From Chloroflexota bacterium (GTDB taxonomy: Bacteria > Chloroflexota > Dehalococcoidia > Lucifugimonadales > UBA1127): a DNA stretch of 64,000 nucleotides. Numbering within the stretch: position 1 is the stretch's first letter; each line of letters begins with the position of its first letter. Positions 25,634 to 34,121 of the stretch are shown here, piece after piece. The notes under the pieces were generated by a model that was given only the letters and a program-made list of their open reading frames with translations, ran no database searches and was not told the DNA's origin. The stretch spans positions 1 through 64,000 of the forward strand of contig JAPONS010000081.1 of assembly GCA_026713825.1 (NCBI GenBank). The letters run 5' to 3'. Made by a program: the position numbers and the translations under genes.

Positions 25634-26128
25634 ATGATTAGAGGCATCACACTGGTCTTGGTGGTCCTGCTGACATTTGGGGCCATGGCTTGCGGCGACG
25701 ACGAGGTTCCCGAGGGCTATGAGCTTGTATCCAACGTCGGCGTAGCTCTCGGCGAGTGGAGCATCACCTCCACCCCCAACAGCGTCCCGGCCGGCTTGGT
25801 CCGGTTCAACGTCTCCAACGGCGGCCCCGCTGACCCGCACGAGCTGGTCATCTTCAAGACCTCCGTTGCCAAGGACGAGCTGGAGCGGATCGCCATCGCG
25901 AACCCGGAGGAGCGCGGCTTCCTGCCCGAAGAGGGCGTGAGCGGCGTCGAGTTCATCGGCGAGGTTGAGGAGTTCGACGTCGGTCTGGCAATGACCGGCG
26001 TCTTTGAGCTCTCGGCCGGCAGTTACGTCTTCATCTGCAACATCGTCGAGCCCGAAGAGCTGGACGAGGAAGGCAACCCTGAGAGCCACTTCCTCGAGGG
26101 GATGTACACGACCTTCACCGTCAACTAG
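25634..26128 (+). CDS. Cupredoxin-like lipoprotein 1
   Basis: A 164-residue lipoprotein: signal with lipobox ending at Cys20 (GAMACGDD), then a Greek-key domain. The start at 25634 follows GGAGGGAGGCTGAC. Candidate type-1-copper ligands are His in DPHELVIF, Cys in FICNIVEPEE, His in ESHFLEG and Met in LEGM, in the H...C...H...M order of blue copper proteins. The spacing between Cys and the second His is long. It could be a small electron carrier or a copper-binding sensor. A paralogue follows 216 bases downstream. Confidence 0.75.
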   Translation: MIRGITLVLVVLLTFGAMACGDDEVPEGYELVSNVGVALGEWSITSTPNSVPAGLVRFNVSNGGPADPHELVIFKTSVAKDELERIAIANPEERGFLPEEGVSGVEFIGEVEEFDVGLAMTGVFELSAGSYVFICNIVEPEELDEEGNPESHFLEGMYTTFTVN

Positions 26129-26344
26129 CTGACGCCGGGGGTGGGCCGTCGCGTCCCGGCGGCCCGCCCTTTCAAGAAGTCGAAACGACTTCAGCACAAG
26201 CCTCGTGGTGATGCCCCTGTGCCCCGCGGGCAAGGTGTTCCGGGCGGCTGTCAGGGTGAGCTTCCGGCCTCCGTCCCCCTGGCCCTGAGCGGACTCCAGG
26301 GGCGACCTGCAGGCAGCGACTCTGTGTACCAGTAGGAGCGCTAC

Positions 26345-26950
26345 ATGGTGAGATTCGTATTTCTGGTTGTCCTGGCTCTCGCAATGACATCGGCCATGGC
26401 GTGCAGCTCCGGCATCGCCGAGATCGAGCACAACGCCGCCGTGTCGGCATCGCGCGCCGCCGGTTACCAGGACGGCTTCGAGAAGGGCTACGAAGAGGCC
26501 GAGGCCAAGTACCAGGCAGAGCTGTCCATGATGGAAGCCGAGGAGCGGCACGTCGGCGTCGCCCTGGGCGAGTGGTCGCTGACCGTGACCCCTAACACCG
26601 TCCCCTCCGGCGTCATCGAGTTCACCGCCTCCAACGGCGGGCCCGCAGACCCGCACGAGATGGTGATCTTCAAGACCGACCTCTCCATCCAGCAGTTGCT
26701 CGCCATCGCCGAGGCGAACCAGGACGAGCGCGGCTTCCTGCCCGAGGAGGGCGTGGAAGGCGTCGAGTTCATCGCCGAGATTGAGGAGTTCGACGTCGGT
26801 CAGGCCGCTTCCGGCGAGTACCTGCTCTTGCCCGGCCGCTACGTCCTCCTCTGCAACATCGTCGACGCGGACGAGATCGGCGATGACGGCCACCCGGAGG
26901 CCCACTTCCTCGAGGGCATGTGGGCAGAGTTCTTCGTGACGGAGGGCTAG
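26345..26950 (+). CDS. Cupredoxin-like lipoprotein 2
   Basis: A 201-residue paralogue of the preceding lipoprotein, with lipobox Cys20 (SAMACSS). Between lipobox and the beta domain it carries an extra 45-residue charged helix (GYQDGFEKGYEEAEAKYQAE) absent from copy 1. The putative copper ligands (DPHEMVIF, LLCNIVDADE, EAHFLEGM) are retained. The tandem arrangement indicates gene duplication; the helix could set distance from the membrane or mediate dimerisation. The gap 26129-26344 shows no gene. Confidence 0.75.
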   Translation: MVRFVFLVVLALAMTSAMACSSGIAEIEHNAAVSASRAAGYQDGFEKGYEEAEAKYQAELSMMEAEERHVGVALGEWSLTVTPNTVPSGVIEFTASNGGPADPHEMVIFKTDLSIQQLLAIAEANQDERGFLPEEGVEGVEFIAEIEEFDVGQAASGEYLLLPGRYVLLCNIVDADEIGDDGHPEAHFLEGMWAEFFVTEG

Positions 26951-27019
26951 GTCCCGGCCAGGAAGCCGGCGGAAGAAATGACGTTCCGGGGGTAAATGCG
27001 CCCCTTTACCCCTCGTCCC

Positions 27020-27065
27020 TCCTCCTGCACACTCTGGGTTCCTGCCAAGGCGGGAGCCCAGAGTG
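27020..27065. repeat. R2-type palindromic repeat
   Basis: CACTCTGGGTTCCTGCCAAG and the following GCGGGAGCCCAGAGTG form an inverted repeat. It lies between convergent genes and may act as a terminator in both directions. Confidence 0.65.
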
Positions 27066-27117
27066 TTGCACGTCTGTTGGCCCTGCGTGAGGTCGAGAGG
27101 CGTGTCGCGCCCACTCC

Positions 27118-28167
27118 TTACCCCCGCGCCAGCAGCCACGCCACCAGCGCGGCCACGAAGCCCTCGCCGTACCCCGGCGCATGCCCGCTCCCCGACGACG
27201 CCCACAGCTCGACCGTGACCCCACCGGCGCACCCCGTCTCGACGCGGTACGCCTGCGTCTCGGCCCCCGGCACGTGCTCGTCCAGGTCGACGTCCGCGTA
27301 CGGCTGCGCGTCCGAGGGCCACTCGCAGCCCGCCTTGCGGCTCCAGCGTTCGACCATCTCCCGCGCCCCGAGGTAGAACGCTCGCTCGCCCTTCGCGCCC
27401 GCCTCGGTTTCGTCGCCCTGGAACATGATCACGCGGTCCGCCGTCCCGTGGACGTGCAGCGCCGACACCGGTGGAGCGCCGTCGCAGCTCGATTCCTCGA
27501 CGTAGCTCGTGCCGGCGAGGCTCGCCACGGCGCGGAGGCCCGGCAGCCCCTTGCACGCCATGTGGTGCGCCATGAACCCGCCGTTGGAGTACCCGAAGAA
27601 GTACACCGGCCCGAAGTTCCACGCCTCCCGTGCCTCCGCAACCAGCTCCGTCAGGTACGCGATGTCGTCCTCGCCCGACTTTCCGCCCTCGCAGCACTCG
27701 TCGGTGGGGTTCCAGAAGCGGCTGCCCTCGGCGCCCTGAACCCCGTTCGGCAGCAGCAGCGCGAACCCGTCCGAGTTCACGCGCATGTGCAGCGGCACGG
27801 ACACCGACTGCCAGGCCGAGTCGCCCCCAAACCCGTGCAGCGACACGACCAGCGGCGTCTCCCCGTCGACAAACTCGACCGGCGTCACCAGCGCCGCGCG
27901 CTCCCCACGTCCGGCGTGCTCGACGTAGTGCACCTCGCCGCCCGAGGCCTCCACCACCGCGACGGTCCGCTCCACCACGTCGCCCGCCGGCAGCGACTTC
28001 TCCCCGTCCTTGGCGTCGGCCCACTGCTCCTTGTCGAGCGCGTCCCACTCCGCCTCGGCGTCGGCCTTCCCGACGTCCTGAGTCCGTTCGTCCGTGGGAG
28101 CATCGCCGCCGTCGCACGCAAGCAACGCAGCGGCCAGCAGGATGCAGACCGCCACAGCGCACCGCAA
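27118..28167 (-). CDS. Lipoprotein esterase/depolymerase of the alpha/beta-hydrolase superfamily (LpqC/PHB depolymerase-like)
   Basis: A 349-residue secreted lipoprotein (lipobox LLAC, Cys18). Catalytic elements: oxyanion HGFGG at 111-115, nucleophile Ser194 in FGYSNGGFMAH, an Asp near HGTADRVIMFQG, and a C-terminal His in SGSGHAPG. This pattern and the internal cysteines (CCEGG, SSCDG) fit the LpqC/feruloyl-esterase/PHB-depolymerase family acting on ester polymers outside the cell. Substrate unknown. Starts 4 bases after the stop of the GNAT gene, same strand. Confidence 0.85.
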   Translation of the reverse strand: MRCAVAVCILLAAALLACDGGDAPTDERTQDVGKADAEAEWDALDKEQWADAKDGEKSLPAGDVVERTVAVVEASGGEVHYVEHAGRGERAALVTPVEFVDGETPLVVSLHGFGGDSAWQSVSVPLHMRVNSDGFALLLPNGVQGAEGSRFWNPTDECCEGGKSGEDDIAYLTELVAEAREAWNFGPVYFFGYSNGGFMAHHMACKGLPGLRAVASLAGTSYVEESSCDGAPPVSALHVHGTADRVIMFQGDETEAGAKGERAFYLGAREMVERWSRKAGCEWPSDAQPYADVDLDEHVPGAETQAYRVETGCAGGVTVELWASSGSGHAPGYGEGFVAALVAWLLARG

Positions 28168-28171
28168 GGCG

Positions 28172-28597
28172 CTACATCCTATGCATGAATATCACGAAAC
28201 GCTCGTCGAGCTTGAAGCCCACTGAATCCCAGTAGTCCAACGCCCACGGATGGTCCTTTCGGACATACGCGCCCACCACCTTCACGCCATTGAGCGCGAA
28301 GCGAGCCTTCACTTCCTCCAGGAGCGCACGTCCAATGCCCTGCCGCTGATACTGTTCTGCAACGGTGAGTCTGTAGATTGACCCGCGCCATCCGTCAAAG
28401 CCCCCAATGATGGTGCCGGTGATTTCGCCATTCGATTCTGCTACAAGGAACTCGAGTCCGGGCTCAGACACAGCGCGCTCGAGGTCTTCAGGCGTGTCGG
28501 TTGGGGTAGGCGCAGCAGGCGAAGCGGCCCATAGAGCAAGGACGCTTGCAACGTCTTCTCGGCGGCAATCCCTGATCGTCACTTCCCCTGTCGACAT
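28172..28597 (-). CDS. GNAT-family N-acetyltransferase
   Basis: A 141-residue protein starting MSTGEVTIRDCRRED. The acetyl-CoA-binding motif A is YRLTVAEQYQRQGIGRALLE, with the Q/RxxGxG/A loop, and the C-terminal YWDSVGFKLDERFVIFMHRM is the usual motif B. A longer frame to 28645 has no better start. Substrate unknown. It shares an operon with the esterase lipoprotein downstream. Confidence 0.88.
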   Translation of the reverse strand: MSTGEVTIRDCRREDVASVLALWAASPAAPTPTDTPEDLERAVSEPGLEFLVAESNGEITGTIIGGFDGWRGSIYRLTVAEQYQRQGIGRALLEEVKARFALNGVKVVGAYVRKDHPWALDYWDSVGFKLDERFVIFMHRM

Positions 28598-28689
28598 ATC
28601 GAAAACCACCCTCGCAGCTTCCCCGACGGCCCGCGCCCTCGCCAACGGCCCCGCCGCCGGCGAGCATCACCCCAGCCGAACGCCCCCGC

Positions 28690-28992
28690 TCACCCCTCCA
28701 ACTTCAGCAGCGCGGGCCGGATCCGCGTGTTCCAGTAGTCGCTGTCCCCCGCCTGCCGCAGCTCCTCGACGAGCGCCGCCGTCTCCGCGCCCACGGCCTC
28801 CGCGAGCTCCAGCGCCGGCCGCTCCCCGGCCAGCGCCGTCACCGCCGACCGCAGCTTCATCACGTACTCCGCCACCTCGAAGGCCGCCCGGTTGGACGCC
28901 GAGCGCGTCTGCAGCGCCTCCAGCTTCTCCAGCCACTCCAACCCCCGCTCGGCGTCCTCGAAGCGGTCTTCCATGTCGTTCGTCGTAGTCAT
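28690..28992 (-). CDS. Small helical protein, unknown
   Basis: A 100-residue acidic, alpha-helical protein (DRFEDAERGLEWLEKLEALQ and later helices). The ATG at 28992 follows GGAGGACGGCCC. No family recognised. A truncated copy of its N-terminus precedes the next gene on the same strand (29495-29570), so the first 25 codons have been duplicated locally. Confidence 0.55.
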   Translation of the reverse strand: MTTTNDMEDRFEDAERGLEWLEKLEALQTRSASNRAAFEVAEYVMKLRSAVTALAGERPALELAEAVGAETAALVEELRQAGDSDYWNTRIRPALLKLEG

Positions 28993-29113
28993 GGGCCGTC
29001 CTCCACTGTCATCGACTGTGTCGTACAGCAAGGATAGAACGTCCCGCGGCCCCGGTGAAGCCCATGCGGGATGGAAGCCTCACCAAAACCTCTGCCGGCC
29101 AACCAGCGTCCCG

Positions 29114-29443
29114 CTACGACCCCGACTCGACGGGCGCCTCCACCGGCCACTCGACCACCTCGAACGACAGCAGCGACGAGTGTGTCGCCACCGGCGTCCC
29201 GCCGTCCGACCGGGCATGCCCGCGCTTGAACTCATCGCTGTTCACCCAGCGCAGAAAGTCCTCCTCGGAGCGCCACCGCGTGTACACGTAGTACCGAGTC
29301 TCGCCCTCCACGGGCCGCAGCAGTTGGAACCCCTCAAACCCTTCCATCCGCTCCACTTCCCCCGCCCGCTTGCCGAACCGCGCCTCCAGCTCCGCCCCCG
29401 CGCCCTCCGCCGGGGTGATCGCGTTGATCTTGACTACGCTCAT
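29114..29443 (-). CDS. Antibiotic-biosynthesis-monooxygenase-like (ABM/IsdG-type) protein
   Basis: A 109-residue protein with the dimeric alpha/beta-barrel ABM pattern: VVKINAITPAEGAGAELEARFG, GFEGFQLLRP, and YYVYTRWRSEEDFLRWVNSDEF. Members include heme-degrading monooxygenases and quinol monooxygenases. Here the Phe/Trp/His pattern resembles HmoB-like proteins, but the heme ligand is not certain. The ATG follows ACAGGAGGACGACA, a near-perfect ribosome site, ruling out the longer frame. Confidence 0.8.
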   Translation of the reverse strand: MSVVKINAITPAEGAGAELEARFGKRAGEVERMEGFEGFQLLRPVEGETRYYVYTRWRSEEDFLRWVNSDEFKRGHARSDGGTPVATHSSLLSFEVVEWPVEAPVESGS

Positions 29444-29494
29444 TGTCGTCCTCCTGTTGCCCGTCCACATTTCGGAGCTTGCCCAAGCCGCGTG

Positions 29495-29570
29495 GGCCTG
29501 CCACGCCTCAAGCTCTTCCAACCCCCGTTCGGCATCCTCAGGCCGGTCTTCCATGCCGTTGGGCGTGGTC
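29495..29570 (-). pseudogene. Truncated duplicate of the 5' end of the 28690 gene
   Basis: On the minus strand this reads MEDRPEDAERGLEELEAWQ, matching MEDRFEDAERGLEWLEKLE near the start of the protein at 28690-28992. It runs into unrelated sequence before the monooxygenase start. The rest of the 29444-30030 gap includes an AT-rich patch (29600-29710) with no recognisable gene. Confidence 0.7.
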
Positions 29571-30030
29571 AGCCACCCCCCACCCGCTCACGTCATCGAT
29601 GGTGCTGAAAATGAGTCAAGTGAACTACTAGTGGTCTCTAGTGCGAGAAACCTTAGCTTAGCCATTTGCAGAAGGCAAAGTATCGCCAAGCATATTCAAA
29701 TCTAATGTGAGCCGAAGTTGTGGCTTCAGCGCTCAGAGACTCCTGCGACATCTCTCTAACTCCCGACAACTGTTTGAGGTCTCACCTCTACGCATGGCCA
29801 TCGTCCATTCGGTTCTGTCTCACCGTACCACACCAATGGCGAACAGAGGCGAGGTATTTTCGGGGTCTCGCCGGCCATACCTGGCGCGTCGTGGTCTTCC
29901 CCAACCCACCCCCGCCCCCACTCGCCGCCCCCGCGCCCCACGGTGTACACTGGTCTCCTATCCACTCCCGCCATACTCTCCACGCCCCTGCACCATGCGC
30001 GGAGTGGTGAATGAGACCAAGGAGAAGCCT

Positions 30031-31842
30031 GTGTGCGGAATCGCGGGGTACGTCGGGCCGGCTGAAGCGCTGCCCGTCCTGCTGAACGCCCTCCACCGCG
30101 TCGAGTACCGCGGCTACGACTCCTGCGGCGTCGCCATCCTCAGCGGGCGCATTGAAACCGCCAAGGCCGTCGGCTACGTCGACGACCTCCGCGCCGCCAT
30201 CGAGGACGCCAACGGCGCCGCGAGTGGCGCAGCGGCCGTCCCCGGCTCCCTCGGCATCGGCCACACCCGCTGGGCCACCGTCGGCTCCCCCTCGAAGCTC
30301 AACGCCCACCCCCACCTCGACTGCACCGGCCGCGTCGCCGTCGTCCACAACGGCAGCGTCGAGAACCACTACCCACTGCGCGAGGAGCTTCGCGCCCGCG
30401 GCCACCGCTTCCGCTCCGAGACCGACACCGAGGTCCTCGCCCACCTGTTCGAGGAGTCCGGCGGCTCCCCCGACGGCGTCGCCCAGGCCCTCGCCCGCGT
30501 CCACGGTCCCTACGCCATCGCCGTCCTCTTCGAGGGCTCGGACGCCATCACCGTCGCCCGCCGCGGCAGCCCGATCATCATCGGCCTCGGCCACGGCGAG
30601 AACATGGTCGGCTCCGACGTCCCCGCCGTCCTCGACCGCGCCCACGGCTTCGTCCACCTCGAGGACGGCGACATCGCCACCGTCACCGCCGGGGTGGTCG
30701 AGATCCGCCACCGCGGGGAGCTCGTCCGCCGCCGCGTCCACCACGTCAACTGGGGCCCGCAGGACGTCGACAAGGGCGGCTACGCGCACTTCCTGCTCAA
30801 GGAGATCCACGAGCAGCCCCGCGTCCTGCGCGACACCCTCGCCGGCCGCATCACAACCGACGGCCGCGTCACCCTTGACCTCGATCTCGACCGCCACCCG
30901 CAGCCGGAGGAGCTCTTCTTCCTCGGCTGCGGCTCCGCCTCCCACGCCGCCATGGTCGGCGAGACCTTCTTCGCCTCCCTCACCGACACCCGCGTCCAGG
31001 CCCTCGTGGCCTCCGAAATGGTGCGCCCCAGGCACCGCGGCCCCGGCGCGTGGAGCGTCCTCGTCTCCCAGTCCGGCGAAACCGCCGACACCGTCGACGC
31101 CGCCCGCGACGCCCGCCGCGCCGGCCACTTCACCCTCGCCCTCACCAACGTGCCGGAGAGCAGCATCACCCGCACGGCCCACGCCACCCACCACCTCCGC
31201 GCCGGCCAGGAGGTCAGCGTCGCCTCATCAAAGACCTACCTCGCGCAGCTCGCCGGCCTCTACCTCCTCGGCCTCGCCCTCTACCCGCCCGCCGAGCGCC
31301 CGCGCCGCAAGCTCGCCGCCGCCCTGCGCAAGCTCCCAGAGGCCGTCCAGCAGGCCCTCGCCATGTCCCCCCAGCTCGAGCAGCTCGGCACGCGCCTCGC
31401 GTCGGCCGAGCACGCCTTCATCATCGGCAAGGGCATCAACTACCCCACCGCCCTCGAGGGCGCGCTCAAGTTCAAGGAGGTCGCCTACCTCCACGCCGAG
31501 GGCTACGCGTCCGGCGAGCTCAAGCACGGCCCCTTCGCTCTCCTCGGCCCCGACACCCCCGTCATCGCCATCATGCCCCGCGACGATACCTACGACCGCA
31601 TGCTCGTCGCCGTCGAGGAGGTCCACTCCCGCGGCGCCCCCATCATCGCCCTCACCGACTGCGACAACGCCGAGCTCCAGAGCATCGCGCAGTCAGTCGT
31701 CTGCCTGCCGCCCACGGAGCCGATGTTCACGCCCGTCGTCGGCACGGTCGCCCTCCAGCTCATGGCCTACTACTGCGCTCTAGCCAAGGGCTGCCCCATA
31801 GACCGCCCCCGCAACCTCGCCAAAAGCGTCACGGTGCACTAG
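30031..31842 (+). CDS. glmS: Glutamine-fructose-6-phosphate aminotransferase (isomerising)
   Basis: A 603-residue cytoplasmic enzyme making glucosamine-6-phosphate for cell-envelope amino sugars. The N-terminal Ntn glutaminase domain begins with Cys2 (GTG-TGC, CGIAGYVG), the nucleophile after Met removal, and carries HTRWATVG and HNGSVENH. Two SIS domains follow (SQSGETADT, then IGKGINYPTALEGALKFKE) and the C-terminus ends DRPRNLAKSVTV. The GTG at 30031 is 8 bases after AAGGAG and places Cys at position 2; longer frames are not real. Length is normal. Confidence 0.95.
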   Translation: MCGIAGYVGPAEALPVLLNALHRVEYRGYDSCGVAILSGRIETAKAVGYVDDLRAAIEDANGAASGAAAVPGSLGIGHTRWATVGSPSKLNAHPHLDCTGRVAVVHNGSVENHYPLREELRARGHRFRSETDTEVLAHLFEESGGSPDGVAQALARVHGPYAIAVLFEGSDAITVARRGSPIIIGLGHGENMVGSDVPAVLDRAHGFVHLEDGDIATVTAGVVEIRHRGELVRRRVHHVNWGPQDVDKGGYAHFLLKEIHEQPRVLRDTLAGRITTDGRVTLDLDLDRHPQPEELFFLGCGSASHAAMVGETFFASLTDTRVQALVASEMVRPRHRGPGAWSVLVSQSGETADTVDAARDARRAGHFTLALTNVPESSITRTAHATHHLRAGQEVSVASSKTYLAQLAGLYLLGLALYPPAERPRRKLAAALRKLPEAVQQALAMSPQLEQLGTRLASAEHAFIIGKGINYPTALEGALKFKEVAYLHAEGYASGELKHGPFALLGPDTPVIAIMPRDDTYDRMLVAVEEVHSRGAPIIALTDCDNAELQSIAQSVVCLPPTEPMFTPVVGTVALQLMAYYCALAKGCPIDRPRNLAKSVTVH

Positions 31843-31854
31843 CCGCGCCCTCCC

Positions 31855-32070
31855 GGTAGGGTCGTAGGGGCGTTTCGCGAAACGCCCGTCCGGCCGCCAG
31901 GCCGGAACCCCGACAAGCCCAACCCCACGCGCTCACCCTGAGCAACGCCGCCACCCTCTCCATCCCGGCGGAGGCATGTCCCGCAACCCGATACGGGGCC
32001 AGGATCCAGGGGCGGAGCGGGGCCGTTCGCCCTGAGGGAAATCGAAGGGGGAACGGGGGGCCTCAGCCCC
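31855..32070. repeat. Cluster of R4, R1 and R3 repeats
   Basis: The 31843-32184 gap holds R4 (GTAGGGGCGTTTCGCGAAAC, 31867 onwards), an expanded R1 (CATCCCGGCGGAGGCATGTC...GGATCCAGGGGCGG, about 31960-32015) and R3 (GTTCGCCCTGAGGGAAATCG, about 32027-32050). No gene is visible in it. Confidence 0.75.
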
Positions 32071-32184
32071 CGCGGAAGTCCACCCATCTCGACCTCAGCC
32101 CCCACGACGCCGCCCCCGCGCCACGATGTGGTACGCTCCCCTCACCGCACACGACGGCCAGAGCGCCAGCCGGGAGGAGAGAAC

Positions 32185-32886
32185 ATGGCAGAGAAGCAAA
32201 TCGTCGCATTCGGAGCGGTCAGGACCGCCGGGGCCGCCATGGACCAGCTCTCCAGCTACGTCCTCTCCCTCGTCGACAAGCCCAAGCCCCGGGTGTGCTG
32301 CATCCCGACAGCCACCGGCGACTCGCCCGCCGACCTCGTGCGGTACTACGGCATCTTCCATTCTAGCGTCTGCGAGCCCACGCACCTCGAGCTATTCAAC
32401 CGCACGGTGCGCGACATCCGCGAGTTCCTCGTAAGCCAGGACGTCATCTTCGTCCTGGGAGGCAACACGGCGAACATGCTGGCCATCTGGCGCGTCCACG
32501 GCGTCGACGCCGCACTGCGCGAGGCCTGGGAGGCCGCCGTCGTGCTCTGCGGCGGCAGCGCGGGCTCCCTCTGCTGGTTCGAGTGCGGCACCACCGACTC
32601 CTACGACAAGAACCAGCTCCATCCGCTCCACGACGGCCTCGGCTTCCTCCCCTACTCCCACTGCCCCCACTACAACGCCGAGGACCAGCGCCGGCCCCTC
32701 TACCACCGCCTCATCGCCGAGGGCTTCCCGCCCGGCTACGCCGTCGACGACGGCGCCGCCATCCACTTCATCGGCACACAGCCGCACCGTGCGGTCAGCG
32801 GCAGGGAAGGCGCCAACGCCTACCGAGTGGAATTGCGGGACGGCCAAGTAGTGGAGACCTCCCTGGACCCCGTCCCAATCTGGTAG
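32185..32886 (+). CDS. Peptidase E-like serine dipeptidase (family S51)
   Basis: A 233-residue protein of the S51 type. The nucleophile elbow is CGGSAGS with Ser125. His161 in SHCPHYN follows, and upstream VIFVLGGNTANMLAIW is the conserved substrate-loop. Family members cleave N-terminal Asp-X dipeptides or process cyanophycin. The ATG at 32185 follows GGGAGGAGAGAAC. Solitary gene flanked by repeat-rich gaps. Confidence 0.88.
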   Translation: MAEKQIVAFGAVRTAGAAMDQLSSYVLSLVDKPKPRVCCIPTATGDSPADLVRYYGIFHSSVCEPTHLELFNRTVRDIREFLVSQDVIFVLGGNTANMLAIWRVHGVDAALREAWEAAVVLCGGSAGSLCWFECGTTDSYDKNQLHPLHDGLGFLPYSHCPHYNAEDQRRPLYHRLIAEGFPPGYAVDDGAAIHFIGTQPHRAVSGREGANAYRVELRDGQVVETSLDPVPIW

Positions 32887-32919
32887 CCAAACCCTCAGCG
32901 AGGGGAGGCCGTCCGCCCC

Positions 32920-33240
32920 CCACCGCAACCGTCATCCCGGCGAATGCCGGGATCCAGAGGTGGTGAGCTGCCGTTCGCCCTGAGCCTCTCGAAGCCCCCA
33001 ACCCGTCTTCCTGCGCAGGCAGAGCCTGCCCTCGCGAAGGCGGGGGAATCCCGACGAGCGAACCCTGTCGGCATCGTAGGGGCGATTCGCGAATCGCCCG
33101 TCCGGCCCTCAGGCCGGAACCCTTGGGAGGGAAGGGGCCGTTCGCCCTGCACCCGTCGAAGCCCCCACCCCGTCGTTCCTGCGGAGGCAGAGCCTGCCCC
33201 CGCGAAGGCGGGGGAACCCCGACGGACAGGCCACGCCCGT
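32920..33240. repeat. Cluster of R1, R3, R2 and R4 repeats
   Basis: The 32887-33253 gap contains R1 (GTCATCCCGGCGAATGCCGG), R3 (GTTCGCCCTGAGCCTCTCGA), R2-like CCTGCGCAGGCAGAGCCTGC (twice, about 33010 and 33180) and R4 (GTAGGGGCGATTCGCGAATC, about 33079). No gene is visible. Confidence 0.75.
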
Positions 33241-33253
33241 TGGGAAAGGCCCG

Positions 33254-33955
33254 CTACCCCGCGTCCTCCCCCACCAGCTCCGCGTCGCCACGGGCCACGC
33301 TCAACCCCAGCCACGCGTACCACGCGTACACCGGCAGCGCCACGTACACCGCCACCCGGTACATGATCGTCAGGTCGTGGATGTGCTCCGCCAGCAGTAG
33401 CGACACCACGCCCGCAATCGCCGCGAGCGCCGCCACCACGGCCAGCCACTTGCTCGCGCCGCCGGCATACCGGCCGTAGACGCCGACCGCCAGCGCCAGC
33501 GCGCCCACGAACCCCACGAAGCCCCCCATCACGCGAATGCCCGCCTGCACCGACTGTATCGTCACCGCCATGAACTCCAGCTGGGCGGGGCCCAGGGTCC
33601 CATGGGTCAGCTGGTGTACGATCATGTGGTTCAGCCCGCGCCCGAGGATCACGCCGACGAACGCCACCGTGATCGCGATGATGCCTCCCTGCATCAGCAC
33701 GCTCGCCGCTGTCTTGCCGTCGACCGAGCGGAACAGGTGCCAGAACCCCGTCAGCGCCAGCAGCGATCCCACCGCCGTCAGTATCGCCGTCGTGTGCGCC
33801 AGCGACGCGTACTCCGCCAGGTTCTTCACCCGCGCCAGCGCCCCCGCGTCGAACCCCGTCCCGAACACCGGCCCGTTCGGCGAGAACACCCCAACCACCA
33901 CAATCAGCGCCCCGCCCAGCGCCAGCGCCCAGCCGGCCAGCTTGTTCGCAGACAT
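33254..33955 (-). CDS. Polytopic membrane protein, unknown
   Basis: A 233-residue protein with about six hydrophobic helices, starting MSANKLAGWALALGG. Another in-frame ATG three codons upstream sits too close to GGGAGGGGAG. The central HLFRSVDGK and MIVHQLTHGTLG loops contain His residues but no known cofactor motif. No family recognised. The function is unknown; it lies downstream of the cation-efflux-like gene on the same strand, separated by about 165 bases. Confidence 0.65.
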   Translation of the reverse strand: MSANKLAGWALALGGALIVVVGVFSPNGPVFGTGFDAGALARVKNLAEYASLAHTTAILTAVGSLLALTGFWHLFRSVDGKTAASVLMQGGIIAITVAFVGVILGRGLNHMIVHQLTHGTLGPAQLEFMAVTIQSVQAGIRVMGGFVGFVGALALAVGVYGRYAGGASKWLAVVAALAAIAGVVSLLLAEHIHDLTIMYRVAVYVALPVYAWYAWLGLSVARGDAELVGEDAG

Positions 33956-34121
33956 CGCGCCCATCTCCCCTCCCATCGATTGACCCTGGCGTCCCCGACG
34001 CCCGTCGCATCAACCCGCCCGCAATCTAACAGCCCGCTTACAGCGAAATCAATACACACAACGCGCCAAATGCACACGTTCCTTTCACGATATCACCCTA
34101 ACCCCGTCGTTCCCGCGAAGC

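Noticed and set aside
25436-28162. A 908-residue open frame on the minus strand
   Set aside because: It is a GC-driven shadow. It runs antisense through two lipoprotein genes and out of frame through the esterase, and is dominated by Arg, Gly and Ala.
30001-30031. Upstream GlmS starts giving up to 108 extra residues
   Set aside because: The glutaminase needs Cys directly after the initiator; GTG at 30031 provides it with AAGGAG upstream.
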